From positions 18,277 to 82,276 of the forward strand of contig NZ_LQAQ01000031.1 of assembly GCF_001583495.1 (NCBI RefSeq): a stretch of 64,000 nt of DNA, in the 5' to 3' direction. The notes beneath the pieces were generated by a model. The model made no database searches, was not told the origin of the DNA, and saw nothing but the letters and a program-made list of their open reading frames with translations. The stretch comes from Flammeovirga sp. SJP92 (GTDB lineage: Bacteria; Bacteroidota; Bacteroidia; Cytophagales; Flammeovirgaceae). The translations under genes and the position numbers were made by a program. Positions 26,357 through 35,410 of the stretch are shown in pieces; the stretch's first letter is position 1, and each line of letters begins with the position of its first letter.

Positions 26357-27523
26357 ATGACTTACTATTACAGATTAGGAGAAATTCCTCCTAAAAGGCA
26401 CACTCAATTCAGACAGCCTGATGGTTCATTGTATCATGAAGAATTGGTGAGTTCATTGGGGTTTTCAGGTATTTATTCTAACATATACCATAAAGTACCT
26501 CCTACAAAAGTCAAAGGAATCAAAGCTTCTATTCCTTATGGATACAAGATACTAGAAGGGTATGGATTGAAAATGACACATCTCAAAACTGCTGATGTTG
26601 AATTTACAGGAGATGATTATCTCTCTGCAAGGTTACCTCTGATGGTCAATAGCCAATGCATTATTTCATTATGCTATCCAAAGCAGTTGCAAATGGAAGA
26701 TTATTTTAAAAATGCCGATGGTGATGAGATGATCTATGTGTATGAAGGAAAAGGGGAAATGCATACACAGTTTGGTGTAGTCCCGTTTCAAAAAGGGGAT
26801 TACATTGTGGTTCCTCGAACGACCATTTATAAAATGGAATTTGATCAGGATAGCACTCAGAAATTCTTGATTGTAGAATCTAAAATGCCAATTGAAACGG
26901 TAGGTCGTTACAGAAATGAATTAGGACAGCTTCTTGAACATTCACCATATTGTGAAAGAGACTTACATCCGCCAGTAAGGTTGTCAGACTTAGATATGAC
27001 AGCGTCGGAGTATTCCATGAAAATCAAGAAAGGTGCTGAATTACACCATTATATTTATGGGAATTCACCATTTGATATTGTTGGGTGGGATGGTTTCTTG
27101 TATCCTTATACCTTTTCAATTTACGATTTTGAGCCCATAACAGGTCGATTGCATCAGCCACCGCCAGTACATCAAACTTTTCAGGCCAGAGGAGCTTTTG
27201 TTGTCTGCTCTTTTGTACCCCGTCTTTTTGATTATCACCCTTTAAGTATTCCTGCACCTTACAATCATTCTAATATTGATTCAGATGAAGTGCTGTTTTA
27301 TACAGAAGGAAACTTTATGAGCAGAAAGGGAATTGCACAAGGTGCTTTTACATTACATCCAGGAGGAATACCACATGGGCCACATCCAGGAACTATGGAA
27401 AAAAGTATTGGCAAAAAAGGGACTGAAGAATATGCGGTTATGGTAGATACATTTGCTCCATTATATATAACCGAACAAGCAAAAGCGTTTCTAGATGAAG
27501 AATATCCTTTTAGCTGGCAATAA
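26357..27523 (+). CDS. hmgA: Homogentisate 1,2-dioxygenase
   Basis: Opens the aromatic ring of homogentisate to maleylacetoacetate in tyrosine/phenylalanine catabolism, using a mononuclear Fe(II) in a cupin fold. The ATG at 26357 gives MTYYYRLGEIPPKRHTQFRQ, the conserved start of the bacterial family. A TTG at 26318 would add 13 unrelated residues and lies inside a palindrome, so it is not preferred. About 388 residues is usual for this subgroup. Probable iron-site region: YNHSNIDSDEVLFYTEG (His and Glu candidates) and LHPGGIPHGPHPGTMEKS, followed by EYAVMVDTF. No other genes of the pathway (fumarylacetoacetase, HppD) are adjacent. A terminator shared with the next, convergent gene follows. 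Confidence 0.93.
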   Translation: MTYYYRLGEIPPKRHTQFRQPDGSLYHEELVSSLGFSGIYSNIYHKVPPTKVKGIKASIPYGYKILEGYGLKMTHLKTADVEFTGDDYLSARLPLMVNSQCIISLCYPKQLQMEDYFKNADGDEMIYVYEGKGEMHTQFGVVPFQKGDYIVVPRTTIYKMEFDQDSTQKFLIVESKMPIETVGRYRNELGQLLEHSPYCERDLHPPVRLSDLDMTASEYSMKIKKGAELHHYIYGNSPFDIVGWDGFLYPYTFSIYDFEPITGRLHQPPPVHQTFQARGAFVVCSFVPRLFDYHPLSIPAPYNHSNIDSDEVLFYTEGNFMSRKGIAQGAFTLHPGGIPHGPHPGTMEKSIGKKGTEEYAVMVDTFAPLYITEQAKAFLDEEYPFSWQ

Positions 27524-27554
27524 AAAAATGTAATATTATTTTAATAATAACAAC

Positions 27555-27597
27555 GATGCCATTATAATTTACTTTATAATGGCATCAATTGTTTCTT
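27555..27597. terminator. Bidirectional terminator between hmgA and the HNH/HTH gene
   Basis: Perfect 13-bp stem gatgccattataa (27555-27567) / ttataatggcatc (27574-27586) with a 6-base loop, followed by aattgtttcttt on the plus strand. The facing minus-strand gene ends at 27597. Confidence 0.8.
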
Positions 27598-28505
27598 TAA
27601 TCTAATTCAATTTCTTTTTTTGAATATTGAGTGATTGCAGCTAGATCATTTTCATTGATGTAGTTGTACAATCTTGTGTATCCAATATCCAGAAGTCTAC
27701 TGATTTTAGCTATGCTTTTACCTTCATCAAGGTATTTCTTGATTAAATCTTTTTTACGCTGTGCGATTTCTTTACGGTGTGACTGACCCATTTTACGGAT
27801 TCGGTCTAATTGTAACGGACGTTGCTCCAAAAGACGTGTTGATTTGTCAGCTTGGGTTTCCCAGAATAAATTGATAGGAGCCAAGTTCTTATAATCCCAA
27901 TCTCTGTAGGCAAGCTTGTGACTTTTTGAAGGTTTAAGCTTTCCTAGGTCTCTCAAAATAATCTCGGCAATAGCCAAAGATTTCCATTTGCCATCTTCGT
28001 TAACTCTGATAAACAAGCATGATCCATTATCTGAAATACGGTGGTATTTGTTTTTATAATGGTAATAATCATGACCGTCAATTGGTTTTTCAGCGGTTTT
28101 CTTAGATGGTTTACAGCTTTTTACAAACTTTTCAGAATAATCTGGAATGTATTTTCTTTTTGTGGCAAACCTTGTTTTCAAAGTACACCATTCTAGGTTG
28201 TCTACTTGATTGTTGGACTTGTCGCCATCCTTATGGATTACAATTTGTCCTTCTTCTTTTGGTTTATCAAGGAACATTTCAGCTACCAAACGGTGTACGT
28301 AAAATGATTTCTTCTTCCCATTTACTTTGCAGTCAATGGAAAGGTAACCACCTCCTATATCTCTTCCTTTAATAAGTTCACCTTTTTGAGAACGAGCATA
28401 AGATTTAACTTTACCGTTGTTACTAATTTCATACTTCTTATCAGTAAAGGGTAGCTCAACCCAGATTTCTTCTGTAGTTGTTTTTTCGGGCGAAGTAGTT
28501 TTCAT
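27597..28505 (-). CDS. NUMOD4/HNH-type protein with duplicated module and C-terminal helix-turn-helix, 302 aa
   Basis: Residues about 12-110 form a NUMOD4 plus HNH module as in phage and intron-associated nucleases: EIWVELPFTDKKYEISNNGKVKS, here split as EIWVELPF and YEISNNGKVKS, then FYVHRLVAEMFL, then IVIHKDGDKSNNQVDNLEW. Residues about 140-225 look like a second, diverged copy (YHRISDNGSCLFIRV, AIAEIILRDLGK, then RDWDYKNLAPINLFWETQ), in which the metal-binding histidines are not kept. Residues about 245-285 hold a resolvase-like helix-turn-helix (KKYLDEGKSIAKISRLLDIG). It is not inside an intron or an interrupted gene and no phage genes surround it. It could be a free-standing nuclease or a DNA-binding regulator derived from one. 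The role is unknown. Confidence 0.75.
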   Translation of the reverse strand: MKTTSPEKTTTEEIWVELPFTDKKYEISNNGKVKSYARSQKGELIKGRDIGGGYLSIDCKVNGKKKSFYVHRLVAEMFLDKPKEEGQIVIHKDGDKSNNQVDNLEWCTLKTRFATKRKYIPDYSEKFVKSCKPSKKTAEKPIDGHDYYHYKNKYHRISDNGSCLFIRVNEDGKWKSLAIAEIILRDLGKLKPSKSHKLAYRDWDYKNLAPINLFWETQADKSTRLLEQRPLQLDRIRKMGQSHRKEIAQRKKDLIKKYLDEGKSIAKISRLLDIGYTRLYNYINENDLAAITQYSKKEIELD

Positions 28506-28659
28506 AATTCGACTGTTTCAATTAAGATAGTTAAATTTGTAGTGATAGATTACAACCTAAATACTTGTTTAAATCATAAAAAAGAAAGAGGCTATATCTT
28601 TGTACTATTTGTAAACGTAAATCGTAAGGAAAATCAATTAATGAATGTTATGCTATACG

Positions 28660-29184
28660 TTAATAGAACTGTTGTTTATATTTAAATGCAAGATACGATA
28701 AAACATCTCCGAAGGTATTAAGAATCTCTTTCGTCTGATCATCAACCTTTTTCCCTCTTGTTCGGAGTAATAATAACCCAAATATCCCATTTATACAAAT
28801 TTGTATTGGATTTGTAATTAAACCATCAGCGATTTTTAAGTTATTCTCAATATGTGGAGCGGCATTTTGATAAATTTTCAAATAATCCTGATCTTCTTTT
28901 AGAAGTTTCTCATGAATTGTCGTAATTGTATCAATCTCGTTTTGGGCCAAAGAGCAATGTCCTTCCTTCATTACCTCCTCAGATTCCATGAGTTTCATTA
29001 GTTCTTTATGCCAGTTCAGTACCTCTTCTTTTTCTTCTTCAGTTAATTTTGTAATATGCTTAAGAACATATTCTTTTATATCGTCAAAATTAAAATTAAA
29101 GGCCCTCAATAACTCCTCTGATTGATAGATATATATGATGTACTCACATATATTATCTTCCTTTTTTTTATCTGCTATTATCAT
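28660..29184 (-). CDS. DUF4924 family protein
   Basis: A 174-residue, all-helical cytoplasmic protein of a family restricted to Bacteroidota and without known function. Family landmarks are the N-terminus MIIADKKKEDNICEYIIYIYQ followed by EELLRAFNFN (consensus MIIAxxKRKENIxEYLLYMWQxEDLIRA). EVMKEGHCSLAQNEI follows in the middle, and GIFGLLLLRTRGKKVDDQT with LSYLAFKYK at the C-terminus. The start is fixed by this conserved MIIA. It is probably transcribed alone on the minus strand. Neither neighbour suggests a job for it. Confidence 0.85.
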   Translation of the reverse strand: MIIADKKKEDNICEYIIYIYQSEELLRAFNFNFDDIKEYVLKHITKLTEEEKEEVLNWHKELMKLMESEEVMKEGHCSLAQNEIDTITTIHEKLLKEDQDYLKIYQNAAPHIENNLKIADGLITNPIQICINGIFGLLLLRTRGKKVDDQTKEILNTFGDVLSYLAFKYKQQFY

Positions 29185-29429
29185 TAATGCAAGTTCTAAA
29201 CGCGTAAGTAACTATTTAGAAAAAGGTATTTCTCTAATTAGTTATGAATCTCATTATTGCAATACCAATGAGCAACTATTTAATAGATCTAGACTTTATT
29301 TTATGTTTAAGATGTAGTAGAGTAATTGACTTAAAAAATGAATTTATAAATAATATCAAAATACTAATATCTTAAAAACGTATGCCTATAGATTAAAACA
29401 ATCCTTAAATAGTGGCTGTTTTTTTATTT
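29185..29429. other. AT-rich gap between DUF4924 and S24 repressor genes
   Basis: This stretch and the terminator after it make up a 315-base gap. I see no coding sequence with plausible composition (a 60-codon plus-strand frame that overlaps the DUF4924 start is an artefact) and no recognisable RNA. It presumably carries the DUF4924 promoter. Confidence 0.4.
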
Positions 29430-29476
29430 AAAAAGCAAAAAAAGAGGAAATAGATGATAAATCAAATATTTCCTCG
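29430..29476 (-). terminator. Terminator of the S24 repressor gene
   Basis: A 9-bp stem (gaggaaata at 29444-29452, tatttcctc at 29467-29475) with a 14-base loop is followed on the minus strand by TTTTTTTGCTTTTT. It lies 25 bases after the stop at 29500. Confidence 0.85.
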
Positions 29477-29499
29477 AATAATAATATTTTTATTTAGAT

Positions 29500-30336
29500 T
29501 TATTTTTTACTCTTGATATTCAAGACTTCTTGATCAAGCCTCCAAATTGCTTCCTGCATCTCTGATAATGAGTCATTGGCTTCCTTCTCTGGAAACTCTC
29601 TGGAAATGTGAGCGACTAAACGCCACATCTCACTGATTTCTAGTGCACTAACCTCGTAAGGGGAGTACTTTAGATTGGTTGATTTGAGGATGAAACTATT
29701 ATTATTATTAATGTTATTGTACACTTTTTTTAGTACAAAACCCTCTGATTTTGTGGTGACAATACAAACTGAACCTTCTTTAATAGTTTTCCAGTCTTCA
29801 ATGTATTCACCAATAATAATTGTACCTTCTTCTAATGGAGGCATGGAATCACCTGTAATCTCAAATGCTCTATATGTTTTTCCTTTTGGTAAGAAAGGCA
29901 GTGTATATTTTGGGAGGTTTTTGAAGAAAGAAGTATCTGAGTATCCCGCTGCATATCCGGCTCTGGCTTTTTCAGGCACTAATACAATGTTCTCTTCGTC
30001 AGTTTCTTTATCTGTTGGAATAGCAAGAATTCGCATTCCTTTTCCTGAAATATGCTCTTCTGTATTCTCTCTCTTTTGAACACTAATTGGATCCATTAAT
30101 GTAAGGTCCTTTGTCAAAATATCATCAATGGCAACATTAAAGAACTGAGAAATACGTTCTAAACGGAAATAATTAGGTTCTGCACGACCATCCTCATAGG
30201 AGGATACTGCACTTCTTGATACAATATCTTCTTCTGTACTTAATTGATCTCCTAAATCAGTTTGACTTAATTTGGGCTTCTGCTGTTGTCTTAAAAACCT
30301 TAGGTTTTTTCCAAATTTTGATGGTATTTTCGACAT
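29500..30336 (-). CDS. XRE-type HTH / S24 peptidase-like (LexA/CI-type) repressor
   Basis: A transcriptional repressor that can probably cleave itself. In the version starting at 30336 (MSKIPSKFGKNLRFLRQ) it has 278 residues. A longer frame from 30378 adds 14 residues without family character. The XRE helix-turn-helix covers about 8-75 (LSQTDLGDQLS, then SRSAVSSYEDGRAEP). The S24 domain starts at a likely Ala-Gly cleavage region (VPEKARAGYAAGYSD, about 120-134). It includes the catalytic serine in ITGDSMPPL (about 164) and a lysine in GFVLKKVYN (about 203), which would form the Ser-Lys dyad. Such proteins control SOS-like or prophage-derived programmes, but no phage genes are present, so a chromosomal stress regulator is likely. 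It is transcribed away from sppA. Confidence 0.88.
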   Translation of the reverse strand: MSKIPSKFGKNLRFLRQQQKPKLSQTDLGDQLSTEEDIVSRSAVSSYEDGRAEPNYFRLERISQFFNVAIDDILTKDLTLMDPISVQKRENTEEHISGKGMRILAIPTDKETDEENIVLVPEKARAGYAAGYSDTSFFKNLPKYTLPFLPKGKTYRAFEITGDSMPPLEEGTIIIGEYIEDWKTIKEGSVCIVTTKSEGFVLKKVYNNINNNNSFILKSTNLKYSPYEVSALEISEMWRLVAHISREFPEKEANDSLSEMQEAIWRLDQEVLNIKSKK

Positions 30337-30570
30337 TTGATGATTTTTTACACTTAGGAATACTAAATTTTTTGTCAATTTAAGATATTAAACATTAATT
30401 GCCAAATATTTCAACGAAAATGTAATAAAGCCCTATTTTTTTTTGAATTGTATAAGATTTATACATTAAAAGATATTGTAAGACGGTAATAATGTTTTAA
30501 CTTTATTATTGTTTATTACATATATAAAAACTCAAATAATAATTATAAACACAACTTCAAAAACATATAT

Positions 30571-32373
30571 ATGAAAGGATTTTTAAAGACCATTTTCGCC
30601 GTACTATTAGGAATGTCTATTTTTACAGGAGTAGTAATTGTTGGTGGTAGTGTGGCATTGATTGGAATTATTGCATCAGCTTCTAGCGGTACTTCCGAAC
30701 CTACTATGATTGATGATCAATCTGTACTAGTACTAAAATTATCTCAACCCATTAATGAAATCGGTGAAACAGACCCATTCGAATCTCTTAATTCAAGCTT
30801 CTTTCCTTCAAAAGGCTCAGTGAGTTTACAAGATTATTTAGATGTTATCGATAAAGCTACTCATGATGATAATATCTCAGGTATTTATATTAAAGGTGGA
30901 ACATTTGGTGGTAGTATGCCAATGGCATTAGAAGTAAGAAATGCCTTAAGAATCTTCAAGAATGAAGGGAAGTTTATTTACGCATATGCTGACTACATTA
31001 CAGAAGCAGGTTACTTTGTGTTAGCAGAAGCCAACAAGATTTATTTGAACCCAATTGGTGGTTTAGAGTTTAATGGTCTTTCTTCTGAAATTGTTTACTT
31101 GAAAAACTTTTTTGAGAAAATTGGTGTTAAGCCAGAGATTTTCAGAGTAGGTAAATATAAAAGTGCTGTTGAACCCTTCATGACAGATAAAATGAGTGCT
31201 GCCAACAAAGAGCAAATCTCCTCTTATCTAAATTCTTTGTATGATGAATATTTAGAGGGTATCAGCGAGTCAAGAGGTATTAAATTAGAGGAGTTGAGAA
31301 ATATCTCTAATAAGATGTTGATTAGAAATTCTCATGATGCGCAGCAATATAAATTTGTAGATGAGCTAGTTTATGAAGATGAAGCGGAGACACATATAGC
31401 TGAGATGTTGGAAGTGGAGAAAACATCTGATATTTCCTTTATTAAATATAACAAATACAAAAACGCTTTTGATCCTAGAACAAATGATATTGAAAAGGAC
31501 GGTAAGGTTGTTGTTTTAGCTGCTGAAGGTGAAATTATTTATGGAAAATCAGAAAGTGGTTCAAAAGCAATTACCAACGTTGATTTAGTGAAAGAAATTA
31601 ATGAGTTAGCCGATGATGAATCAGTGGATGCTGTGGTATTGAGAGTGAATTCTCCAGGTGGTAGTGCATTGTCTTCTGACTTGATTTGGAGAGCGGTTCA
31701 AAACCTTAAAAAGAAAAAGCCAGTTGTTGCTTCTATGTCAACTTATGCGGCTTCAGGTGGATATTACATCTCTATGGGTTGCGATAAGATTGTAGCTTAC
31801 CCTAATACCATCACAGGTTCTATTGGTATTTTTGGGTTAATGTTCAATCCATCTGAATTACTAAGCAAGAAATTAGGTATTAAAACTTATGCAGTAAGTA
31901 CTGGTGAGTTTTCTAACTTCCAATCACCTTTGGATGATTTTACGAAAGAAGATTTTGCTATTATTCAGCAAAGCGTAGAGGAAGGCTACAAGACATTTAC
32001 TGAAAAAGCAGCTGAAGGTCGTCATATGAATATTGATGATTTATTAAAAGTGGCTCAAGGTAGAGTGTGGACAGGTGTTCAAGCGAAACAAGTGGGATTA
32101 GTAGATGAATTAGGTGGCTATGAAGTTGCTATTAAAATGGCTGCTGAATTGGCTGGTTTAGAAGAAGATGGATACGAAGTGAAGTATCTTCCTGGTGAGA
32201 TTGATATTTTCCAAGAAATGTTTAAGAACTTAGAAATCGATGCTCAAGCTTACTTGAAAAAGAGTTTGTTAGGGGAGTATTCTTCTGAAACTGATAAAAT
32301 CATGAATTGGATGAATTCAATGAAAGGTGTTCAAGCAAGAGTACCTTATTTAGAGGAAATCGAAGGATATTAA
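30571..32373 (+). CDS. sppA: Signal peptide peptidase SppA, 67-kDa type
   Basis: A membrane-anchored serine protease that degrades signal peptides left after secretion. At 600 residues it is the long, two-domain form. An N-terminal transmembrane anchor spans about 7-37. The N-terminal domain carries the general-base lysine in RVGKYKSAVEPF (K197). The C-terminal domain carries the nucleophile serine in TYAASGGYYIS (S395), preceded by VLRVNSPGGSALSSDLI and followed by NTITGSIGIFG. Both catalytic residues are present, so it should be active. It is probably tetrameric with its active sites facing the periplasm. It stands alone, facing the histidine kinase array across a shared terminator. Confidence 0.95.
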   Translation: MKGFLKTIFAVLLGMSIFTGVVIVGGSVALIGIIASASSGTSEPTMIDDQSVLVLKLSQPINEIGETDPFESLNSSFFPSKGSVSLQDYLDVIDKATHDDNISGIYIKGGTFGGSMPMALEVRNALRIFKNEGKFIYAYADYITEAGYFVLAEANKIYLNPIGGLEFNGLSSEIVYLKNFFEKIGVKPEIFRVGKYKSAVEPFMTDKMSAANKEQISSYLNSLYDEYLEGISESRGIKLEELRNISNKMLIRNSHDAQQYKFVDELVYEDEAETHIAEMLEVEKTSDISFIKYNKYKNAFDPRTNDIEKDGKVVVLAAEGEIIYGKSESGSKAITNVDLVKEINELADDESVDAVVLRVNSPGGSALSSDLIWRAVQNLKKKKPVVASMSTYAASGGYYISMGCDKIVAYPNTITGSIGIFGLMFNPSELLSKKLGIKTYAVSTGEFSNFQSPLDDFTKEDFAIIQQSVEEGYKTFTEKAAEGRHMNIDDLLKVAQGRVWTGVQAKQVGLVDELGGYEVAIKMAAELAGLEEDGYEVKYLPGEIDIFQEMFKNLEIDAQAYLKKSLLGEYSSETDKIMNWMNSMKGVQARVPYLEEIEGY

Positions 32374-32430
32374 TTCTTAGAGCGTGTAAAAATATATATT
32401 CCAAACATGCTCTTTATTTCTCCAATAATT

Positions 32431-32486
32431 AAAATCCTGATGTTCATCTTGTATTCAATGTACAAGATCGATATCAGGATTTTTTG
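32431..32486. terminator. Bidirectional terminator between sppA and the kinase array
   Basis: A long imperfect stem pairs aaaatcctgatgttcatctt (32431-32450, continuing gta) with the complementary tacaagatcgatatcaggat (32461-32480). Runs of A before and T after let it work in both directions. Confidence 0.75.
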
Positions 32487-32524
32487 TGTCTAAAAATATG
32501 TATTAGAGATTGAAAGACAGTTAA

Positions 32525-33871
32525 TTATACATTTTTAAATTGACTAGGTTTGTAATGAAGTGTTGGTGTTGGAGTACTTTTGACTTCCAATAGTAAATCT
32601 TTTTTAATAGTAAAATAAAACTGGCTACCTTCATTTTGCTTAGATTTAAACCATATACTGCCTTGGTGCATTTCCACTATTTTCTTGCAGAAAGCTAAAC
32701 CAACACCAATACCCTCATATTCTGATTTCAAATGAAGTCTGGTAAACATATCAAATATTTTATCTTGATTTTGGTCTGTAATACCAATGCCATTGTCAGC
32801 TATACAAAATTGCCAATAGGTATCACATTCTGTATAGGTGATATTTATTTCAGGAATTGCATCTTCACTTTGATACTTGATCGAATTGGTGATGAGGTGT
32901 TCAAATAATAATTTGATAAGATCTGGAGCAACATCCATCTCAGGAAATAGATGGTAAGTAAGTATCACATTTTTTTGGGTGATTATATCTTTCATTTCAT
33001 TACTGATTTCAGAAAGAATACCATTAAGGTTAGTGGCTTTGAACTCTTGTTCATGACTTAGTTTAGAGAAGGTGAGCAGGCTCAGAATCATTTGATCCAT
33101 AATCTTCATCTCATCATGAATATAATTGAAATAGAGGTCAAATTTCTCATTTGGACCTTGGGTTTCCTTTTTAATAAATTGAAGAAAACTACTAGTTGTG
33201 CGTAGTGGTTCACTAAGATTATGAGAACAGATGTAGGTGAAATGTTTTAGCTCATAATTTTTCCGTTCAAGTTGTTCCTGTTTATCTCTAATACTATTAA
33301 TATACTTTTTATTTTCTGATAAGAAGATAGATAAAATAACCAATGAGACCCCTAAATTGATAAAGTCAATTACCATTTGACTATACCTTTGTATTTCTTC
33401 AGTTGTGGAAATGAGGGGTTCAAAATGATGGAAATGCCATCTTAAATAGCTGAACACCATTATACCTAAAAGTGTAAATGTATTTTTTTTACGTGTTTTA
33501 ACTTCTTCAAAAATGATTAAAGGTAGCCCTAAATAAGGAATGAATAGATACTGGAAATGAAAAACTTCTCCTAAGCTAATAGCCATTCCACCAATGATAA
33601 TTAATGATAAGACACAGTAAATAATTTGAGATAAATGAAACTTCTGATAGTAGTTGAGAAGTAAAATTATACCAAAAACAGGGATTAAGCAACCCGTAAT
33701 TATTGTAATCTTTGAAGGAGAATTGATTGATATTGAAGTAATAAAAAAAATGATGATAACCCCTATAGCGATTAAAGAAAGTTCATTTAACAAACGTACT
33801 TTTTTAATCATTGTAGGAGATTGTCCTTTTTGAATTCCAATGTTGAATACAATATGCTTTAATTTTTTCAT
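32525..33871 (-). CDS. Membrane histidine kinase, array copy 1 (type A)
   Basis: A sensor kinase of 448 residues, the last in a four-gene tandem family. The N-terminus (1-30) keeps the array's shared motif (NIGIQKGQSP, then IKKVRLLNELS). Six hydrophobic segments follow between about 30 and 190 with no extracytoplasmic domain, so the sensor is the membrane part itself. The HisKA region has the H-box FTYICSHNLSEPLRT (about 215-229). The ATPase region has the N-box HLITNSIKYQ, the G1 box IADNGIGI and the G2 region GIGVGLAFCKKIVEMH. It ends with a tail containing TPTLHYKPSQFKNV, shared with copy 2 but not with copies 3 and 4. The H-box reads HNLSEP, as in copy 3, against HDLSEP in copies 2 and 4. 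It begins 25 bases after copy 2 and is probably co-transcribed with it. No response regulator is adjacent. Confidence 0.88.
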   Translation of the reverse strand: MKKLKHIVFNIGIQKGQSPTMIKKVRLLNELSLIAIGVIIIFFITSISINSPSKITIITGCLIPVFGIILLLNYYQKFHLSQIIYCVLSLIIIGGMAISLGEVFHFQYLFIPYLGLPLIIFEEVKTRKKNTFTLLGIMVFSYLRWHFHHFEPLISTTEEIQRYSQMVIDFINLGVSLVILSIFLSENKKYINSIRDKQEQLERKNYELKHFTYICSHNLSEPLRTTSSFLQFIKKETQGPNEKFDLYFNYIHDEMKIMDQMILSLLTFSKLSHEQEFKATNLNGILSEISNEMKDIITQKNVILTYHLFPEMDVAPDLIKLLFEHLITNSIKYQSEDAIPEINITYTECDTYWQFCIADNGIGITDQNQDKIFDMFTRLHLKSEYEGIGVGLAFCKKIVEMHQGSIWFKSKQNEGSQFYFTIKKDLLLEVKSTPTPTLHYKPSQFKNV

Positions 33872-33896
33872 AAAAGATATAATTCCTTGTCAATCG

Positions 33897-35261
33897 TTAA
33901 TCTACATTTTTATAGCTTTTGGGTTTATAGTGTAGTGTTTTAGTGGGTATTTTATTGACTTCTATAGGTAAATCTTTTTTAATGGTAAAATAAAACTGAC
34001 TGCCCTGCTGATATTTTGATTGAACCCAGATCTTTCCTTTATGGATCTCTACAATTTTCTTACAGAAAGCTAAACCAATTCCTTGTCCCTTGAATTCATT
34101 ATCTAAGTGAAGGCGAGTAAACATATGGAAGATTTTTTGCAAGTTCTTTTCTTTAATTCCAATCCCATTGTCCGCTACACAAAACTCCCAGTAATCAGGG
34201 GTGTCTTCATAAGAAATTTGGATTACTGGCTTTGTATGTGGTGATTGATACTTGATGCCATTGATAATTAAATTTTGAAAAACCTGTTTAATCTGTGTGG
34301 GGAGACCATGAATGTCTGGCAAATAAGAATACTCAATGGTAGCTTCTTTTTCGAGAATCAATTGGCTTAGGTCTACTTCTATTTCACTGATAATATCATG
34401 ACTGTTGACACTTTGGTAAGTATTTTTGTTTTGTAGTTTTGAAAAAGCCAGCAAACTTAGAATCATGGTGTTCATCCGCTTATTAGCTTCCTCTACATAA
34501 TGAAAATAGGTATTCAACTTAGCATTAGAGGAATCAGATTCTTCTTTTATGATACTAATAAAGCCATCTACGGTTCGCAGTGGCTCGCTTAGGTCATGGG
34601 AACAGATGTACGCAAAATGTTCCAGTTCCTTGTTTTTTTCCTCAACTTCTTCATTTTTCTTTTTCAGTTTTTCAAGGTATTTGTTGTTTTCAGAGGTGAA
34701 AAAATAGAAGAGACAGATAATAAAACCGAAAAGGATGATTTCATTGAGCAACCGGGTTTCAAATACAATGCTAGGGTCAAGAAAAATCAGAGGATCAAAA
34801 TTTCTGAAATGCCATTCTAGATATAGAAAACCAATAATCCCAGCGGATGAAAGTAAGACTTTTACTCTTCCTTTTTTGTCATCCAGTAAAATAAATGGAA
34901 GGCCTAAGTATGGCACTAAAAGAAATTGAGAATGTAAAAGCGGGCCTGAAACAATGGCCACAGTCATTAAAATAAATAAGGATAAAAGGCAATGTGTGAT
35001 TCTTGCCACATAGTATTTCCCTGAATAGTTGAGCAATGGTACGATCATTATTTCAGGAATTACAAGTGCTGTGACAAGTTTTGAATAATACGGAGTGTCC
35101 ATCACCAATGCATAAATTAGCATAGCCACAGCAGACAAGCACCCCATGAAGGAGATTGAATTGGTTAGATGAATTTTTTTGATAGTATCAGCATCCAATC
35201 CCTCCTGCACTCCAATATTTTGGAGTACGGTTATCATTTTTCCGAATCGTGAATTTTTCAA
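33897..35261 (-). CDS. Membrane histidine kinase, array copy 2 (type B)
   Basis: A 454-residue paralogue of its neighbours. The N-terminus has LQNIGVQEGLDADTIKKIHL, then six membrane segments to about 195 and a short coiled coil (LKKKNEEVEEKNKELEHF, about 196-213). The H-box is YICSHDLSEPLRTVDGF, the N-box FQNLIINGIKYQ, then VADNGIGIKEKN and GQGIGLAFCKKIVEIHKG. It pairs with copy 4 in sequence (EESD..NAKLNTYF, MNTMILSLL, LPTQIKQVFQNLI), but its C-terminal tail (KTLHYKPKSYKNV) matches copy 1. The upstream gap of 149 bases carries a -7-like box and the shared element at 35367-35395. Family knowledge: such hybrids of a multi-span sensor and HisKA often signal to unlinked regulators. Confidence 0.88.
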   Translation of the reverse strand: MKNSRFGKMITVLQNIGVQEGLDADTIKKIHLTNSISFMGCLSAVAMLIYALVMDTPYYSKLVTALVIPEIMIVPLLNYSGKYYVARITHCLLSLFILMTVAIVSGPLLHSQFLLVPYLGLPFILLDDKKGRVKVLLSSAGIIGFLYLEWHFRNFDPLIFLDPSIVFETRLLNEIILFGFIICLFYFFTSENNKYLEKLKKKNEEVEEKNKELEHFAYICSHDLSEPLRTVDGFISIIKEESDSSNAKLNTYFHYVEEANKRMNTMILSLLAFSKLQNKNTYQSVNSHDIISEIEVDLSQLILEKEATIEYSYLPDIHGLPTQIKQVFQNLIINGIKYQSPHTKPVIQISYEDTPDYWEFCVADNGIGIKEKNLQKIFHMFTRLHLDNEFKGQGIGLAFCKKIVEIHKGKIWVQSKYQQGSQFYFTIKKDLPIEVNKIPTKTLHYKPKSYKNVD

Positions 35262-35310
35262 TAAGATAAGGGATTTAAAAATTGAGTAATTAGGTTTTTG
35301 TGAGCTATTA

Positions 35311-35318
35311 GAAATATA
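35311..35318 (-). promoter_or_regulatory. Possible -7 box for kinase copy 2
   Basis: Reads TATATTTC on the minus strand, one base from TAnnTTTG, inside TAGTATATTTCT. The same 12 bases occur at the same distance (about 50 bases) upstream of copy 3. Confidence 0.4.
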
Positions 35319-35366
35319 CTATGTGATCGCTAGAATAGAAAATTATAAATCGATTTCACTTTTGAA

Positions 35367-35395
35367 CTACTATACAATGTTATAATCATACAATT
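35367..35395 (-). promoter_or_regulatory. Shared upstream element, copy 2
   Basis: A 29-base stretch matching 25 of 29 bases of the element at 38314-38342, upstream of copy 4. The common core on the plus strand is ACAATGTTAYAATC followed by CAATT. It lies 106 bases before the start of copy 2. A shorter core also precedes copy 3. It is probably an operator or promoter part inherited in the duplications. Confidence 0.5.
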
Positions 35396-35410
35396 TAAAG
35401 TGTCGATATT

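Noticed and set aside
29675..30079. 134-codon plus-strand ORF
   Set aside because: Antisense shadow of the S24 repressor; the opposite strand has clear HTH and Ser-Lys motifs.
27597..30336. Prophage remnant (HNH protein plus CI-like repressor)
   Set aside because: No integrase, terminase, capsid, tail or lysis gene is present, and a conserved chromosomal DUF4924 gene sits between them.
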